Positions 1 through 10,550 are shown, counted from the stretch's first letter. The stretch: DNA of 64,000 nucleotides from Antilocapra americana (GCA_007570785.1 ML662442.1:65137635-65201634); one strand, 5' to 3'. Made by a program: numbers and translations. The notes: generated from the sequence alone by a model not told the origin.

Positions 1-978
1 GAGGTGATGGGCGGAATCTGTAATGAGCTGGAAATTTTTTAAATCCCCATCACTGTTCTTGCCTGTTCTTGTCCCTGGCATCCCATTCTATGTACCCACC
101 TGAGGCATAGGTTGCTGTCCATGTAAAGCAGGTAAACTGTCTCTGACAAAGGTTAGCCAAAGGGCATCCGGTTGATAAAGTGATGCAGCCTATGAGAACA
201 TTTCAGCCACAACTAGCAGTGCAGATAGATGATTATAAGGTCATATGACTATTTGCCTCCCTTTCTCCCTTCTTATCTCCATCCCTGCTGGGCAGAGCTC
301 TTTGAGACTGACAATATATCTGACTTTTAAGAGGCAACCAAATTGAGCAAGAGAATGATATCATTGTCCCACAGGTAATCCAGCCTGAAATAGTTCAGGA
401 TTCAAAGCAAAATCCGACTTGTTGATGGGACAACAGCTTGAAAGTTGCTCTTTCCATAGCAACTAAAGCCCAGGAAATTATGTTCAAATCAGATGGAGAT
501 GAATAGAAGAAATGAAGAAAAGGGGAAAACTGAGGGAGAGGAGACCACTGGGAAATAATTCATCCCCTACTGCAATCTTGAATTCTCAAAAGAACTACCA
601 TCTTCATGTAGGACCATGCTCCGCAAGCCATAATTGACTAGTTCAGGGGTGGGTGCCCAATACGTCAATCCTTTTTTTGGATTTTCAAACTATGAAAAAA
701 GAACGCATTGTCTACTAGAAGGTGGAGACTGCGGAAGAAGCCAGCATGTGGTGAGATACAATAAAAGCATACAGAAAAGTGCCAAAGACAAGACAGTCTT
801 GGTAGGGTTTGAATACTCAACTCAAGCTGTTCCTGAAACCAGCTTTGTCTCTACCATTCTGTGGCTTATTTATTCAACCTTTCCTCTTAATTCATGAGTC
901 AGTACATTCCTTTCTTTTCCTAAGCTAGTTCAGGTTGGGTTTCTGTTACTTGCAACCAAGAGTCCTGATTAATAATCA

Positions 979-1190
979 TGTACATGCTAAGTCGCTTCAG
1001 TTGTGTCCAACTCTTTGTGACCCTATGGACTATAGCCCACCAGGCTCCTCTGGTCCACGGGATTCTCCAGGCAAGAATACTGAAGTGGGTTGCTATGCCC
1101 TCCTCCAGGTGATCTTCCCAACCCAGGGATCAAACCCATGACTCCTGTGGCTCCTGCGTTGCAGGTGGATTCTTTATTGCTGAGCCACTT
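979..1190 (-). mobile_element. Bov-tA SINE
   Basis: Reverse complement of the tRNA-Glu-headed Bov-tA SINE: the body (cactctttgtgacc, ctatggactatagcccaccaggc) is followed by the tRNA-like head ending in gagccact. Confidence 0.88.
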
Positions 1191-1916
1191 TGCTTTTATT
1201 TTACTCTTTTATTTTAATTATTACTCATAATTGGATCTGGGTAAGGTAATAACAAAGTTACTTCAATAAAATGCCCTTGAAAGACAATATGGGGAAAGAA
1301 ATCTACTCCTCTAACACACATAAGTGTCTCTCTCCCTTGCTTATTGAATCCTGAAATTCCAAGGCACTTAGTATTAAACATTAAGCCTGTTTTACTTGGT
1401 GAATATGCAAGTACCCTTGAGAAAGGTTAAACATTGTGATTTATAGTCATTTACTTCTTTTTGTGAATTAACTAGGTACCTTTGCCAAACAGTTCAATAA
1501 TGTTAAAAAAAATTAGATATAAAATTACCTTTAAGAAAGTTTATGACACAACATAGTATATATATTGTTCTTTGAATTCTTAAAGAATTCATGATTCTTA
1601 ACTATTCATGGTCTATAGTTATATATTAATTTTTGATTAACTGAGATATTAAGACCACCAAGCTATTCTAAGAAAATTTAAATTAACTATAAAATTAATT
1701 TTATAACTTTAAATTTAATTTATTTAAATTTTTATTTAATTTATAAATTTGCTATATGGCCAGTAAAGAGTAGTGGAATGATCTGGAGGTTTGGAGACCA
1801 AGTTTATTTCCTGGCTGTGCCATTAACTGTGTCCTGCTATGTGACAGGACTTTGAGTAGGCACATCACACTAATGCCTACTTTTTAACAGGCTCTATGTC
1901 TCATGTTTATATAGAG
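1191..1916. other. AT-rich unique intronic sequence
   Basis: Very AT-rich, with short palindromic runs of taaattt near 1680-1750. No gene or classifiable repeat is seen. Confidence 0.6.
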
Positions 1917-2280
1917 ACTCAGTTCAGTTAAGTCGCTCAGTTATGTCCCACTCTTTGCAACCCCATGGACTGTGGCATAGCAGGCTTCCCTGTCCATCAC
2001 TAACTCCTGGAACTTGCTCAACTCATGTCCACTGAGTCAGTGATGCCATCCACCCATCTCATCATCTGTAATCCCTTTCTCCTCCTGCCTTCAATCTTTC
2101 CCAGCATCAGGGTCTTTTCTAAGGAGTCAGTTCTTCCCATCAGGTGGCCAAAGTATTGGAGCTTCAGTTTCAGCATTAGTCCTTCCAATGAATATTCACA
2201 ACTGATTTCCTTTAGGATTCACTGGTATGATTTCCTTGCAGTCCAAGGGACTCTTAAGAGTCTTCTCCAATACCACAGTT
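1917..2280 (-). mobile_element. BovB LINE 3' fragment, first half (split by the SCYL2 retrocopy)
   Basis: This matches the minus-strand BovB 3' region seen elsewhere in the window (for example 37963-38368 and 42442-42860), starting with the cagttcag tail repeat and running up to the insertion site. Its continuation is at 6358-6485. Confidence 0.9.
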
Positions 2281-2296
2281 AAAAAGCATCAGTTCT

Positions 2297-2553
2297 CTTT
2301 TCGGTCTTCTTCCCCCTCCTTTACTCTTCCTCCCCAATCCCGCCCCTCCCCTCCCCTTCCCCCTCCTCCTGTTCCAGCGTTTGAGGCCGCGCGAGTGTAG
2401 GAGGCGATGGAGTAAGCCGGCGGCAGCGTCCAGGAGCCGAGGCTGAGCCGGAGCAGCCGAGAGGCGTTTGGGGGGCGGGGGGAAAGAGCCCCAGCGCCGC
2501 CCCTCCTGAGGGACAAGGGGAAGAGGTAACTATAACTACCCAGAACTGCAGTC
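2297..2553 (+). promoter_or_regulatory. CpG-rich 5' leader of the SCYL2 retrocopy
   Basis: About 257 bp of GC-rich leader precede the start codon, beginning with a pyrimidine-rich segment (cttttcggtcttcttccccc) that resembles a natural transcription start. It still contains many CpGs, unlike the AT-rich flanks. A two-codon upstream frame (ATG GAG TAA) lies at 2407-2415. The length and start suggest the copy is essentially full length at its 5' end; whether the leader has promoter activity is inference. Confidence 0.75.
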
Positions 2554-5343
2554 ATGGAATCCATGCTAAATAAATTGAAGAGTACTGTCACAAAAGTAAC
2601 AGCTGACATCACTAGTGCTGTGATGGAAAATCCTGTCACTAGAGAATTTGATGTTGGTCGACACATTGCCAGTGGTGGCAATGGGCTAGCTTGGAAGATA
2701 TTTAATGGCACAAAAAAGTCAACAAAGCAGGAAGTGGCTGTTTTTGTGTTTGATAAAAAGCTGATTGACAAATATCAAAAATTTGAAAAGGATCAAATCA
2801 TCGATTCTCTAAAAGGAGGAGTCCAACAGTTAACTCAACTACGACACCCTCGACTTCTTACTGTCCAGCATCCTTTAGAAGAATCCAGGGACTGCTTGGC
2901 ATTTTGCACGGAACCAGTTTTTGCCAGTTTAGCCAATGTTCTGGGTAACTGGGAAAATCTACCTTCCCCTGTGTCTCCAGACATTAAGGATTCTAAACTT
3001 TATGACGTAGAAACCAAATATGGTTTGCTTCAGGTTTCTGAAGGATTGTTATTTTTGCACAGCAGTGTGAAAATGGTTCATGGAAATATTACACCTGAAA
3101 ATATAATTTTGAATAAAAGTGGAGCCTGGAAAATAAAGGGGTTTGATTTCTGTGTATCATCAACCAATCATTCTGAACAAGAGCCTAAGTTCCCATGTAA
3201 AGAATGGGACCCAAATTTACCATCATTGTGTCTTCCAAATCCTGAATATTTGGCTCCTGAATATATACTTTCTGTGACCTGTGAAACAGCCAGTGATATG
3301 TACTCTTTAGGAGCTGTCATGTATGCTGTATTTAATAAAGGGAAACCTGTATTTGAAGTTAATAAGCAAGATATTTACACGAGTTTCAGCAGACAATTGG
3401 ATCAGTTGAGTCGTTTAGGATCTAGTTCGCTTACAAATATACCTGAGGAAGTCCGTGAACATGTAAAACTACTGTTAAGTGTAACTCCAACTGTAAGACC
3501 GGATGCAGATCAAATGACAAAGACTCCCTTCTTTGATGATGTTGGTGCAGTAACACTGCAATATTTTGATACCTTATTCCAAAGAGATAACCTTCAGAAA
3601 TCACAGTTTTTCAAAGGACTGCCAAAGGTTCTGCCAAAACTCCCTAAGCGTGTGATTGTGCAGAGAATTTTGCCTTGTTTGACTTCAGAATTTGTAAACC
3701 CTGACATGGTACCTTTTGTTTTGCCCAATGTTCTACTCATTGCTGAAGGATGTACCAAAGAAGAATATGTTAAGTTAATTCTACCTGAACTTGGGCCTGT
3801 CTTTAAACAGCAGGAGCCAATCCAGATTTTATTAATCTTCCTCCAAAAAATGGATCTGCTACTAACCAAAACTCCTCCTGATGAGATAAAGAACAGTGTC
3901 CTGCCAATGGTTTACAGAGCCCTAGAGGCTCCCTCCATTCAGATCCAAGAACTCTGTCTAAACATCATTCCAACCTTTGCAAATCTTATAGACTACCCAT
4001 CCATGAAAAATGCTTTGATACCAAGAATTAAGAATGCATGTCTGCAAACATTTTCCCTTGCTGTACGTGCAAATTCATTAGTGTGCTTAGGAAAGATTTT
4101 GGAATACTTGGATAAATGGTTTGTACTTGATGATATTCTACCCTTCTTACAACAAATTCCATCCAAGGAACCTGTGGTCCTCACGGGAATTTTAGGTATT
4201 TACAAATGTACATTTACCCATAAGAAGTTGGGAATCACCAAAGAGCAGCTGGCTGGAAAAGTATTGCCTCATCTGATTCCCCTGAGTATTGAAAACAATC
4301 TTAATCTCAATCAGTTCAATTCTTTCATTTCCGTCATAAAAGAGATGCTTAATAGATTGGAGTCAGAACATAAGACTAAACTGGAGCAACTTCATATAAT
4401 GCAAGAACAGCAGAAATCTTTGGATATAGGAAATCAAATGAATGCTTCTGAGGAGACAAAAGTTACAAATGTTGGGTCTCAGCAGATTGACAAAGTCTTT
4501 AACAACATTGGAGCAGACCTTCTGACTGGTGGTGAATCAGAAAATAAAGAGGATGGGTTACAGAATAAACAAAAAAGAGCATCACTTACACTTGAAGAAA
4601 AACAAAAATTAGCAAAAGAACAGGAGCAGGCACAGAAGTTGAAAAGCCAGCAGCCTCTTAAACCTCAAGTTCACACACCTATTGCTCCAGTCAAGCAGAC
4701 TAAGGACCTGACAGACACGTTGATGGATAACATGTCATCTTTGACCAGTCTTTCTGTTAGCACCCCTAAAGTTTCTGCTTCAAGTTCCTTCGCTTCTGTT
4801 CCTTCCATGGGTCTTGGCATGATGTTTTCTACACCAATTGACAATACAAAGAGAAATTTAACAAATGGCCTAAATGCTAACATGGGTTTTCAGACTTCAG
4901 GATTCAACATGCCAGTTAACACAAACCAGAACTTCTTCAGTAGTCCAAGCACACCTGGAGTGACTAAGATGACACTGGGAACACCTTCCACCTTGCCAAA
5001 CTTCAATGCTGTGAGTGTTCCTCCCACAGGTGGAAAGCAGACGCAGCAAAGACCCACAGATATGTCTGCTCTTAATAATCTCTTTGGCCCTCAGAAACCC
5101 AAAGTTAGCATGAACCAGTTATCACAACAGAAACCAAATCAGTGGCTTAATCAGTTTGTAACTCCTCAAGGGTCTCCAGGTATGGGCAGTTCAGTAATGG
5201 GAACACAGGTGAACGTGATGGGACAATCTGCCTTTGGAATGCAGGCTAATCCTTTCTTTAACCCACAGAACTTTGCACAGCCACCAACTACTATGACCAG
5301 TAGCAGTTCAGCTAGCAATGATTTAAAAGATCTTTTTGGGTGA
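2554..5343 (+). CDS. SCYL2: SCYL2 retrocopy, intact 929-codon reading frame
   Basis: The frame encodes a complete SCYL2 (SCY1-like pseudokinase 2, also CVAK104), a clathrin-coated-vesicle protein acting between trans-Golgi and endosomes. The length equals the family's usual 929 residues and there are no introns, frameshifts or stops. The pseudokinase domain spans about residues 30-330: glycine-rich segment IASGGNGLAW (38-47), VAVFVFDKK (61-69), HGN at 176-178 where active kinases have HRD, GFDF at 196-199 in place of DFG, and APE at 234-236. An alpha-helical HEAT-like region follows (about 340-610), then a charged coiled-coil stretch (about 615-720) and a Ser/Gln/Asn-rich tail with an NPF motif (899-901) and a terminal DLKDLFG, typical trafficking-adaptor ligands. 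The start has G at -3 and +4, a strong context. Substitutions relative to remembered human SCYL2 are scattered (for example Lys at 195 before GFDF). Whether it is transcribed cannot be seen. Confidence 0.95.
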   Translation: MESMLNKLKSTVTKVTADITSAVMENPVTREFDVGRHIASGGNGLAWKIFNGTKKSTKQEVAVFVFDKKLIDKYQKFEKDQIIDSLKGGVQQLTQLRHPRLLTVQHPLEESRDCLAFCTEPVFASLANVLGNWENLPSPVSPDIKDSKLYDVETKYGLLQVSEGLLFLHSSVKMVHGNITPENIILNKSGAWKIKGFDFCVSSTNHSEQEPKFPCKEWDPNLPSLCLPNPEYLAPEYILSVTCETASDMYSLGAVMYAVFNKGKPVFEVNKQDIYTSFSRQLDQLSRLGSSSLTNIPEEVREHVKLLLSVTPTVRPDADQMTKTPFFDDVGAVTLQYFDTLFQRDNLQKSQFFKGLPKVLPKLPKRVIVQRILPCLTSEFVNPDMVPFVLPNVLLIAEGCTKEEYVKLILPELGPVFKQQEPIQILLIFLQKMDLLLTKTPPDEIKNSVLPMVYRALEAPSIQIQELCLNIIPTFANLIDYPSMKNALIPRIKNACLQTFSLAVRANSLVCLGKILEYLDKWFVLDDILPFLQQIPSKEPVVLTGILGIYKCTFTHKKLGITKEQLAGKVLPHLIPLSIENNLNLNQFNSFISVIKEMLNRLESEHKTKLEQLHIMQEQQKSLDIGNQMNASEETKVTNVGSQQIDKVFNNIGADLLTGGESENKEDGLQNKQKRASLTLEEKQKLAKEQEQAQKLKSQQPLKPQVHTPIAPVKQTKDLTDTLMDNMSSLTSLSVSTPKVSASSSFASVPSMGLGMMFSTPIDNTKRNLTNGLNANMGFQTSGFNMPVNTNQNFFSSPSTPGVTKMTLGTPSTLPNFNAVSVPPTGGKQTQQRPTDMSALNNLFGPQKPKVSMNQLSQQKPNQWLNQFVTPQGSPGMGSSVMGTQVNVMGQSAFGMQANPFFNPQNFAQPPTTMTSSSSASNDLKDLFG

Positions 5344-6337
5344 GGTTTTCATGCTCCTATTTTTGAAGGATTACTTCAGTTTTAATCATGGGTAAGCTGA
5401 TTTACATCTTTATATAGCTGGCTTGGAGGAAGTACTTCTATGGGAGAATGGTCCTGTGGAAAAAAAAAACACAAACCTGTTTTCATGCCAGCATAGTAGT
5501 TGTATGGACTCCTAACAGTTGAGGTTTTTAAAGCATTGAGGATTTTTTTCCTCTTACCAACTCCTCTTGGTTTTTAAAAGACCCAACCCATATCAATCTC
5601 AATGAGAAAAAAAAGACACCTGAGTATCTTGAATAGCAGAATTTTTAAATCAAAAAATGTTTATTTTGGCTTGTATATTTTGGTGTTATTTTAAAAGTTG
5701 AGTTGATGGTAACTGCAAGTTTCATCTGTTAAATGCTACATGGTACACAGCCTACCTTCACTAGTCATTAGTCTTCATTTTAAATATGTGAAAATCTTGA
5801 TGCTGTATTGATTTGTTTGCATTTAGTACAACTGAAAAAATGATACACATAATGAAAAGGATCAGGTCATTTGCTTTTCCAATCTTAATTACTTCTCAGA
5901 TGAACTAATGTTTAGTACAAAAGACTGAGAAAATACTGCAAAATTTAATTTAACCTTAATTTCATTGATTCAAACTAAAGGCATTATTAACCATCATAAA
6001 TGCAAACTGATCATTGTAAATTATTTTTTAGCATTATCTGCCTCAAGTAGTAATGCATTTTTCTCCATTTACTTGGATATGTTTAGAGTCACTTTTTTCC
6101 TCCTGTGTCACAGACAGAAGAAGTATGTACTGATTTGTACAGGTATTTGACAAAGCCTTCTCTGTGCTTTTTCCTGATTGCTGCCTTTATGCTTCATTTT
6201 GAATTGAAACTTCAGAGGTTGAAGCATATATGAATTGCATTTTCAAAAGGAGATTTGTAAGAATTAAACTATATTTAATGAGTAAACTTTTGAGATTTCT
6301 GCTGTATTGTTTCAAATGTAATAAACTTTACTTCTCT
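5344..6337 (+). other. 3' UTR of the SCYL2 retrocopy
   Basis: About 1 kb of AT-rich sequence continues from the TGA at 5341-5343 to the poly(A) tract, with no intron or repeat. The only AATAAA placed correctly for the tail is at 6320-6325, ending 12 bases before the A run. Confidence 0.85.
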
Positions 6338-6346
6338 AAAAAAAAA
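6320..6346 (+). terminator. Polyadenylation signal and residual poly(A) of the SCYL2 retrocopy
   Basis: AATAAA at 6320-6325 is followed by a nine-base A run at 6338-6346. The run is short and overlaps the A-rich start of the 3' target-site duplication, so the genomic tail is either eroded or was short at insertion. Confidence 0.85.
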
Positions 6347-6357
6347 TCATCAGTTCT

Positions 6358-6485
6358 TCAATGCTCAGCCTTCTTTATGGTCCAGCTCTCACATCCATAC
6401 ATGACTAATGGAAAAACCACAGCTTTGACTAGATGGACCTTATTGGCAAAGTAATGTCTCTTTTTTTAATATGCTGTCTAGGTTG
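6358..6485 (-). mobile_element. BovB LINE 3' fragment, second half
   Basis: This continues the BovB sequence interrupted at 2280/2296 (tcaatgctcagccttctttatgg and onward to the ctgtctaggttgg region), in the same orientation and register as intact copies. Confidence 0.88.
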
Positions 6486-6573
6486 GACTAGACATATAAA
6501 CATTATATTCATTTAATCCTCAAAACAACATAATGAGCTTAGGTAATAGAATTATCACATGTTTTATATAAAT

Positions 6574-6788
6574 ACTTCCCCGGTGGCTCAGACGGTAAAG
6601 CATCTGTCCAATGTGGAAGACCCGAGTTCAATCCCTGGGTCGGGAAGATCTCTTGGAGAAGGAAATGGCAACCCACTCCAGTATTCTTGCCTGGAAAATC
6701 CCATGAACTGAGGAGCCTGGTAGGGTAGAGTCAGTCTGCGGGGTCACAAAGAGTCGGACACAACTGAGCCACTTCATTTCTTTCTTTC
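6574..6788 (+). mobile_element. Bov-tA SINE with (CTTT)n tail
   Basis: The tRNA-like head (acttccccggtggctcag) leads into the Bov-tA body and a tttctttcttt tail. Flanking copies of tttatataaat (6563-6573 and 6789-6799) form the target-site duplication. Confidence 0.92.
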
Positions 6789-7185
6789 TTTATATAAATG
6801 GAAAGTAAAACACACATTAAGAAACTTGCCCAAGGGTCAAAACCCTGTTCAACTTCTGATGGCCTGGACTGTGAGTTGGTGCTCCTCACAATCACACTGA
6901 CTGATGTACTGGCCTATTTATCTGCAGGATAGTAGGTGGAAGAGTGTCTGCTCCACTGAGATCATGTCAGGTCTCTGTAGCCTTTACTGTACACCCATCA
7001 TCCAGATTCTGCTATCTAATTTCTAACTACTTCACCCGAGACTCCTCAGAGGCATAATCTTGCACTCACTGTGCAAACTGCAAGAAGTGCAAGAAAATGT
7101 ACATTCCTCTAGGAAGGTGAAAAGTATGGGAGGATGAATGTCTAGAAATCTTGGGTCAAGTGGGACAGCTCTAAACATACTCCAT

Positions 7186-7545
7186 GTGCTATGGGTTGAA
7201 TACCTGTGCCTCCCCCTAAAATTCATATATTAAAATCCTAACACCCAAGCTTATTACAAGTGAGGCTTTTGGGAGGTGTTAAAGTCTTGAAGGCAGATCC
7301 TCATGAATGGGATTACTTTGCTTGTAAGTGACCCCAGGGAGCTGCCTTGTCCCTTCCTCCATGTGAGGTCGCAGTGAAAAGACAGCCACCTCCGAGGAAG
7401 AGGTTCTCACCAGACACCAGAGCTGCCAGTGCCTTGGTCTTGGATTTCCCGGCCTCCAGAACTATGAGAAATAAATTTCTCTTGTTTATAAGCCACCTGG
7501 TCTATGGTATTCCATTAGAAGAGATCAAACAGGCTAAGACATTGA
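7186..7545 (+). repeat. Ancient LTR-like repeat
   Basis: This resembles a dispersed mammalian LTR-type repeat beginning tgctatgggttgaat and containing ctccagaactatgagaaataaatttct and a gctaagaca end. Related fragments occur at 11641-11736 and 16785-16900. I recognise the family by sight but do not assign the subfamily. No coding part is present. Confidence 0.6.
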
Positions 7546-7769
7546 AAATAAGTTAAACCTGGAACTACAAGGCCATCATATCCTTGCTTGGTTCTTTCCC
7601 TAGCCTTACTCTGCCCCCTACTGTTTTCTCCTAGTACTTGCTTAATCAATCCTTCCTACATAAATTCTTGTCTCCAAGGACTGCTTCTGGGAACCCTACC
7701 TAAGACAAATAGTGTAATGGAAGAGCATTTTTGGACCACATTTTGGACCACATTTGAATCTTTCTCCAT

Positions 7770-7930
7770 TACTACTTTATTTATTTTTCTTGAAATATAT
7801 TTGACATATAACACTGTGCAAATTTAAGGTGTACAACATGCTAAAAGACTTGATTTGAGTTTTGAATCTGTATATGTAAGACTGAGATGTATTTTCTCTA
7901 CAGAGATCTTTTTCTGAATTACAGCCTCCC
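7770..7930 (+). repeat. Old L1 3' end fragment
   Basis: The stretch around ttgacatataacactgtgcaa and ggtgtacaacatg resembles the 3' region of ancient mammalian L1 elements. It is diverged and short. Confidence 0.5.
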
Positions 7931-8174
7931 TCCTTTCTCCAAAAGAAACTTAGCTATATTGCTACTTAAGGGTGTTTATATATAGTTTTGAATATAAACA
8001 TTCCTTATCATTTTGCTCTGAAAATCTTTTCTCTCAAAGAGATGCTCTCCATTTAGTCATGCACTCAACTAATCAACTAAGAAAAACACAAAACCCCACA
8101 CACTTATATCTAGTCTACTGTGTGCTCTGTGTTAGGTGTTAAAGAAGGAAGCAAAGATGCATAAGACATGACCC

Positions 8175-8678
8175 TGACAGTCACATTGCTTGGGGAAGCA
8201 CACTGACTGAAGCCACCCACCCTGGCCGGGAACCATAGTAACCCTTTGCATGAGTTGTTTTACAACAGGAGGTCCTGCTAAGGAACACGGAACTAACAAG
8301 CCACACCAACCTGAAGAGTTCAGGAAAGGTCAAAAAGAGGCACCGCATGCCCGACCACCTCCCAGAATTCTTCTCACTGGCATCCACCTTGCCTGAACAA
8401 GGTTTGCACCACCAGGAAGGACTGTGAGTCAGAACGATTGGCTAAAGACAACCTGGAAACTAATCCCATCACCATAAACCTGAAACAGCGAGCCACGTGG
8501 CAGAGTTGTGGCAGAGTTGTTCTCCCGGTTTCCCTTACCCTACTGCTCTCCACCCGGGAGCCCTTTCCCAATAAAATCTCTTGCTTTGTCAGCACATGTG
8601 TCTCCTCAGACAATTCATTTCCGAGTGTTAGACAAGAGCCCTGTTTAGGGCCCTGGAAGGGTCCCCCTTCCTGCAACA
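8175..8678 (+). mobile_element. Solo LTR of a ruminant endogenous retrovirus
   Basis: About 504 bp starting TGACAG and ending CAACA, containing AATAAA at 8570-8575 with a downstream R/U5-like segment (cttgctttgtcagcacatg, then gggccctggaagggtccccc). Its organisation is that of a bovid gammaretrovirus-like LTR. No internal viral sequence or second LTR is adjacent, so it is a solo LTR left by recombination. It contains a short internal tandem duplication (gtggcagagtt twice, about 8499-8521). I could not find a convincing flanking duplication. Confidence 0.75.
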
Positions 8679-9397
8679 ATACTATTCATATTCTAGAATG
8701 GTAGAGAAGTAAAGACCAGAGAATGATAATTTCTGGTTGCCTTCCAGCACTGATTCCCCTAGAAAATTTTCCTACCAGAATCCTAAATTGCTTAGCTATA
8801 CTATTGGGCTAAGAATGATTCCTACTTCCCTTGAATGACCTAAATTCATTTATGTGATCCCATCCTTGACATGAACTTAAATTAGTCAAATCACAGGGAC
8901 TTTTCCATGGTGGCTGATGGAAGAGACGTCCTCTCCTTTCCTCAAGATGTGAAAGAAAAAGTATTACATTGGGAGTTGAGGCCACCATTTTCCTAACATG
9001 AGGGAAAACAGGCCAAGGATGAAAACAACAGAATAGTAAGGGCCAAACTCAATGAAGCTGAAGCTCTTGAAACATCATAAATCTCCAGACTAACAGATTT
9101 GCCTGAAATCAACACAAGCAATGCTCAGTTGAAATTAAAATTGGTTTAGTGCTGATAGTAATTGTCAATGACAATAATTTGCTTCCGTCACCCTTCATTT
9201 CTTTCCTCTCTTTAGACAAACAATGCAAACTGAGATGAGCACTCAAATCTGGATTAAGTTAGAAGCACTGTTAATTAAGACTTCTGAAAAAAAAAAAAAA
9301 AGTTCCCAAAATAGCTAAAATCTGAGTTTGGGGTTCTATAATATATTTGAAAACCAATTTTTTTTTTAATGAGAACAACGAATATTTAAAACATGCC
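8679..9397. other. Unique intronic sequence
   Basis: No gene is seen. A poly(A) run at 9288-9301 is the only simple repeat. Confidence 0.5.
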
Positions 9398-9407
9398 AAA
9401 GCAATAT

Positions 9408-9600
9408 AGCTTCTCTGGTGGCTCAGACAGTAAAAACTCTGCCTGCAATGCAGGAGATCCAGGTTAGATCCCTGGGTCAGAAAGATCCCTGGAGGAGGGA
9501 ATGGCCACCCACTACAGTATTCTTCCCTGGAGAATGCTATGGACAGTCCATGGGGTCACAAAGAGTAGGACATGACTGAGCAACTAAGACTTTCACTTTC
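9408..9600 (+). mobile_element. Bov-tA SINE
   Basis: Head gcttctctggtggctcag followed by the Bov-tA body. An exact 10-nt duplication, aaagcaatat, flanks it at 9398-9407 and 9601-9610. Confidence 0.92.
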
Positions 9601-9773
9601 AAAGCAATATGGCTCATCCTATTTTGTATTTCCCACCCATAAAATATCCTTCAAGCTACTTTCCAGTCACAATATTCCATCCTAGTCCACACCTCCTATG
9701 CATCTTACCTGAATTATAGCAACAGCCACACACTTATCTTCTTGAATGCACAGGAGTTTGCTGTACACTCCAT

Positions 9774-10004
9774 ATCCAATACTTTGGTCACCTGAATCTA
9801 AGAGCTGAAAAAGAGCCTGATGCTGGGAAAGACTTAGAGCAGGAAGAGAAGGGACGGCAGAGTGTGCTATGGTTAGACAGTATCACTGACTCAATGGACA
9901 TGAATTTGAGCAAACTCTGGGAGACAGTGAAGGAAAGAGGAGCCTGGTGTGCTGCAGTCCATGCGGTCACAGAGTTGGACACAATTTAGTGACTGAACAT
10001 CAAC
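9774..10004 (+). mobile_element. BovB LINE 3' end fragment
   Basis: Plus-strand BovB terminal sequence (ccaatactttggtcacctga, cctgatgctgggaaag, ggtcacagagttggacac, then gactgaacatcaacaac). It is heavily 5'-truncated. Confidence 0.85.
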
Positions 10005-10419
10005 AACAATCCTATCCCAGACAAATCACCTTCAGAAATCAGCACTTTTAACCTTGTTAATCTGAATAATATTTGATGGCTCCCCCCAACCCGTCTCATA
10101 GCCAATCAACTCCACACTTCTGCTTCTAACATCAAGGGCTCTCTTTCATTGGCTGCGGGTCACGTACACAGTCCCAATATGCATGAATTTCCAGCCATAG
10201 GAATCACTTCTCTTTATACACCATGTTCATGCTTCCCTCCATGATTTCATTAGTATTGTTTTCTCCACCCAATACATCCCCCTTACTCAACTCTGCTTAT
10301 TAAAATCTTACTCATTCTTGAAAGCCCAGGTTTTGTTTTCCCCGGACTCCTTCTCTGATTATTTTGGCTCATATTTGTCTTGTTACTCTGAACTTTCAGG
10401 AGGAATACTAAGTGGTAGA

Positions 10420-10550
10420 CTGAAACCAAAGATTTGGTTTAGAATCCAATGTCTGACACTTACCAGCTGTGTGACCTGAGGCAGATTGCTTAATCTTACT
10501 GAAACTTAGGGGGTTTATGTATAAAATGTAAATGCAAAGCAATTTCTAAC
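10420..10550 (+). repeat. MIR SINE relic
   Basis: The MIR core is recognisable: ccagctgtgtgacctgaggcagattgcttaatctt. No clean boundaries are visible. Confidence 0.7.

Larger units (their letters stand above)
2281..6357 (+). mobile_element. SCYL2 processed retrocopy with target-site duplications
   Basis: This is the whole retrotransposed mRNA copy: leader (from 2297), coding region, 3' UTR, AATAAA at 6320-6325 and a poly(A) run beginning at 6338. A 16-nt duplication flanks it: aaaaagcatcagttct at 2281-2296 and aaaaatcatcagttct at 6342-6357, with one mismatch. The base pair before the 5' copy makes TT/AAAA, the L1 endonuclease consensus, and the poly(A) lies on the expected side. The interrupted sequence on both sides is one BovB fragment that rejoins cleanly when the insert is removed. 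Mobilisation by L1 machinery is therefore strongly supported. Confidence 0.95.

Noticed and set aside
979..1190. tRNA-Glu genes in the SINE heads
   Set aside because: The heads only resemble tRNA; they are SINE promoter regions without a complete cloverleaf.
2289..2771. 160-codon minus-strand open frame across the SCYL2 leader and start
   Set aside because: It is a shadow of the retrocopy and its GC-rich leader, spanning a retrotransposition junction, so it cannot be an old gene.
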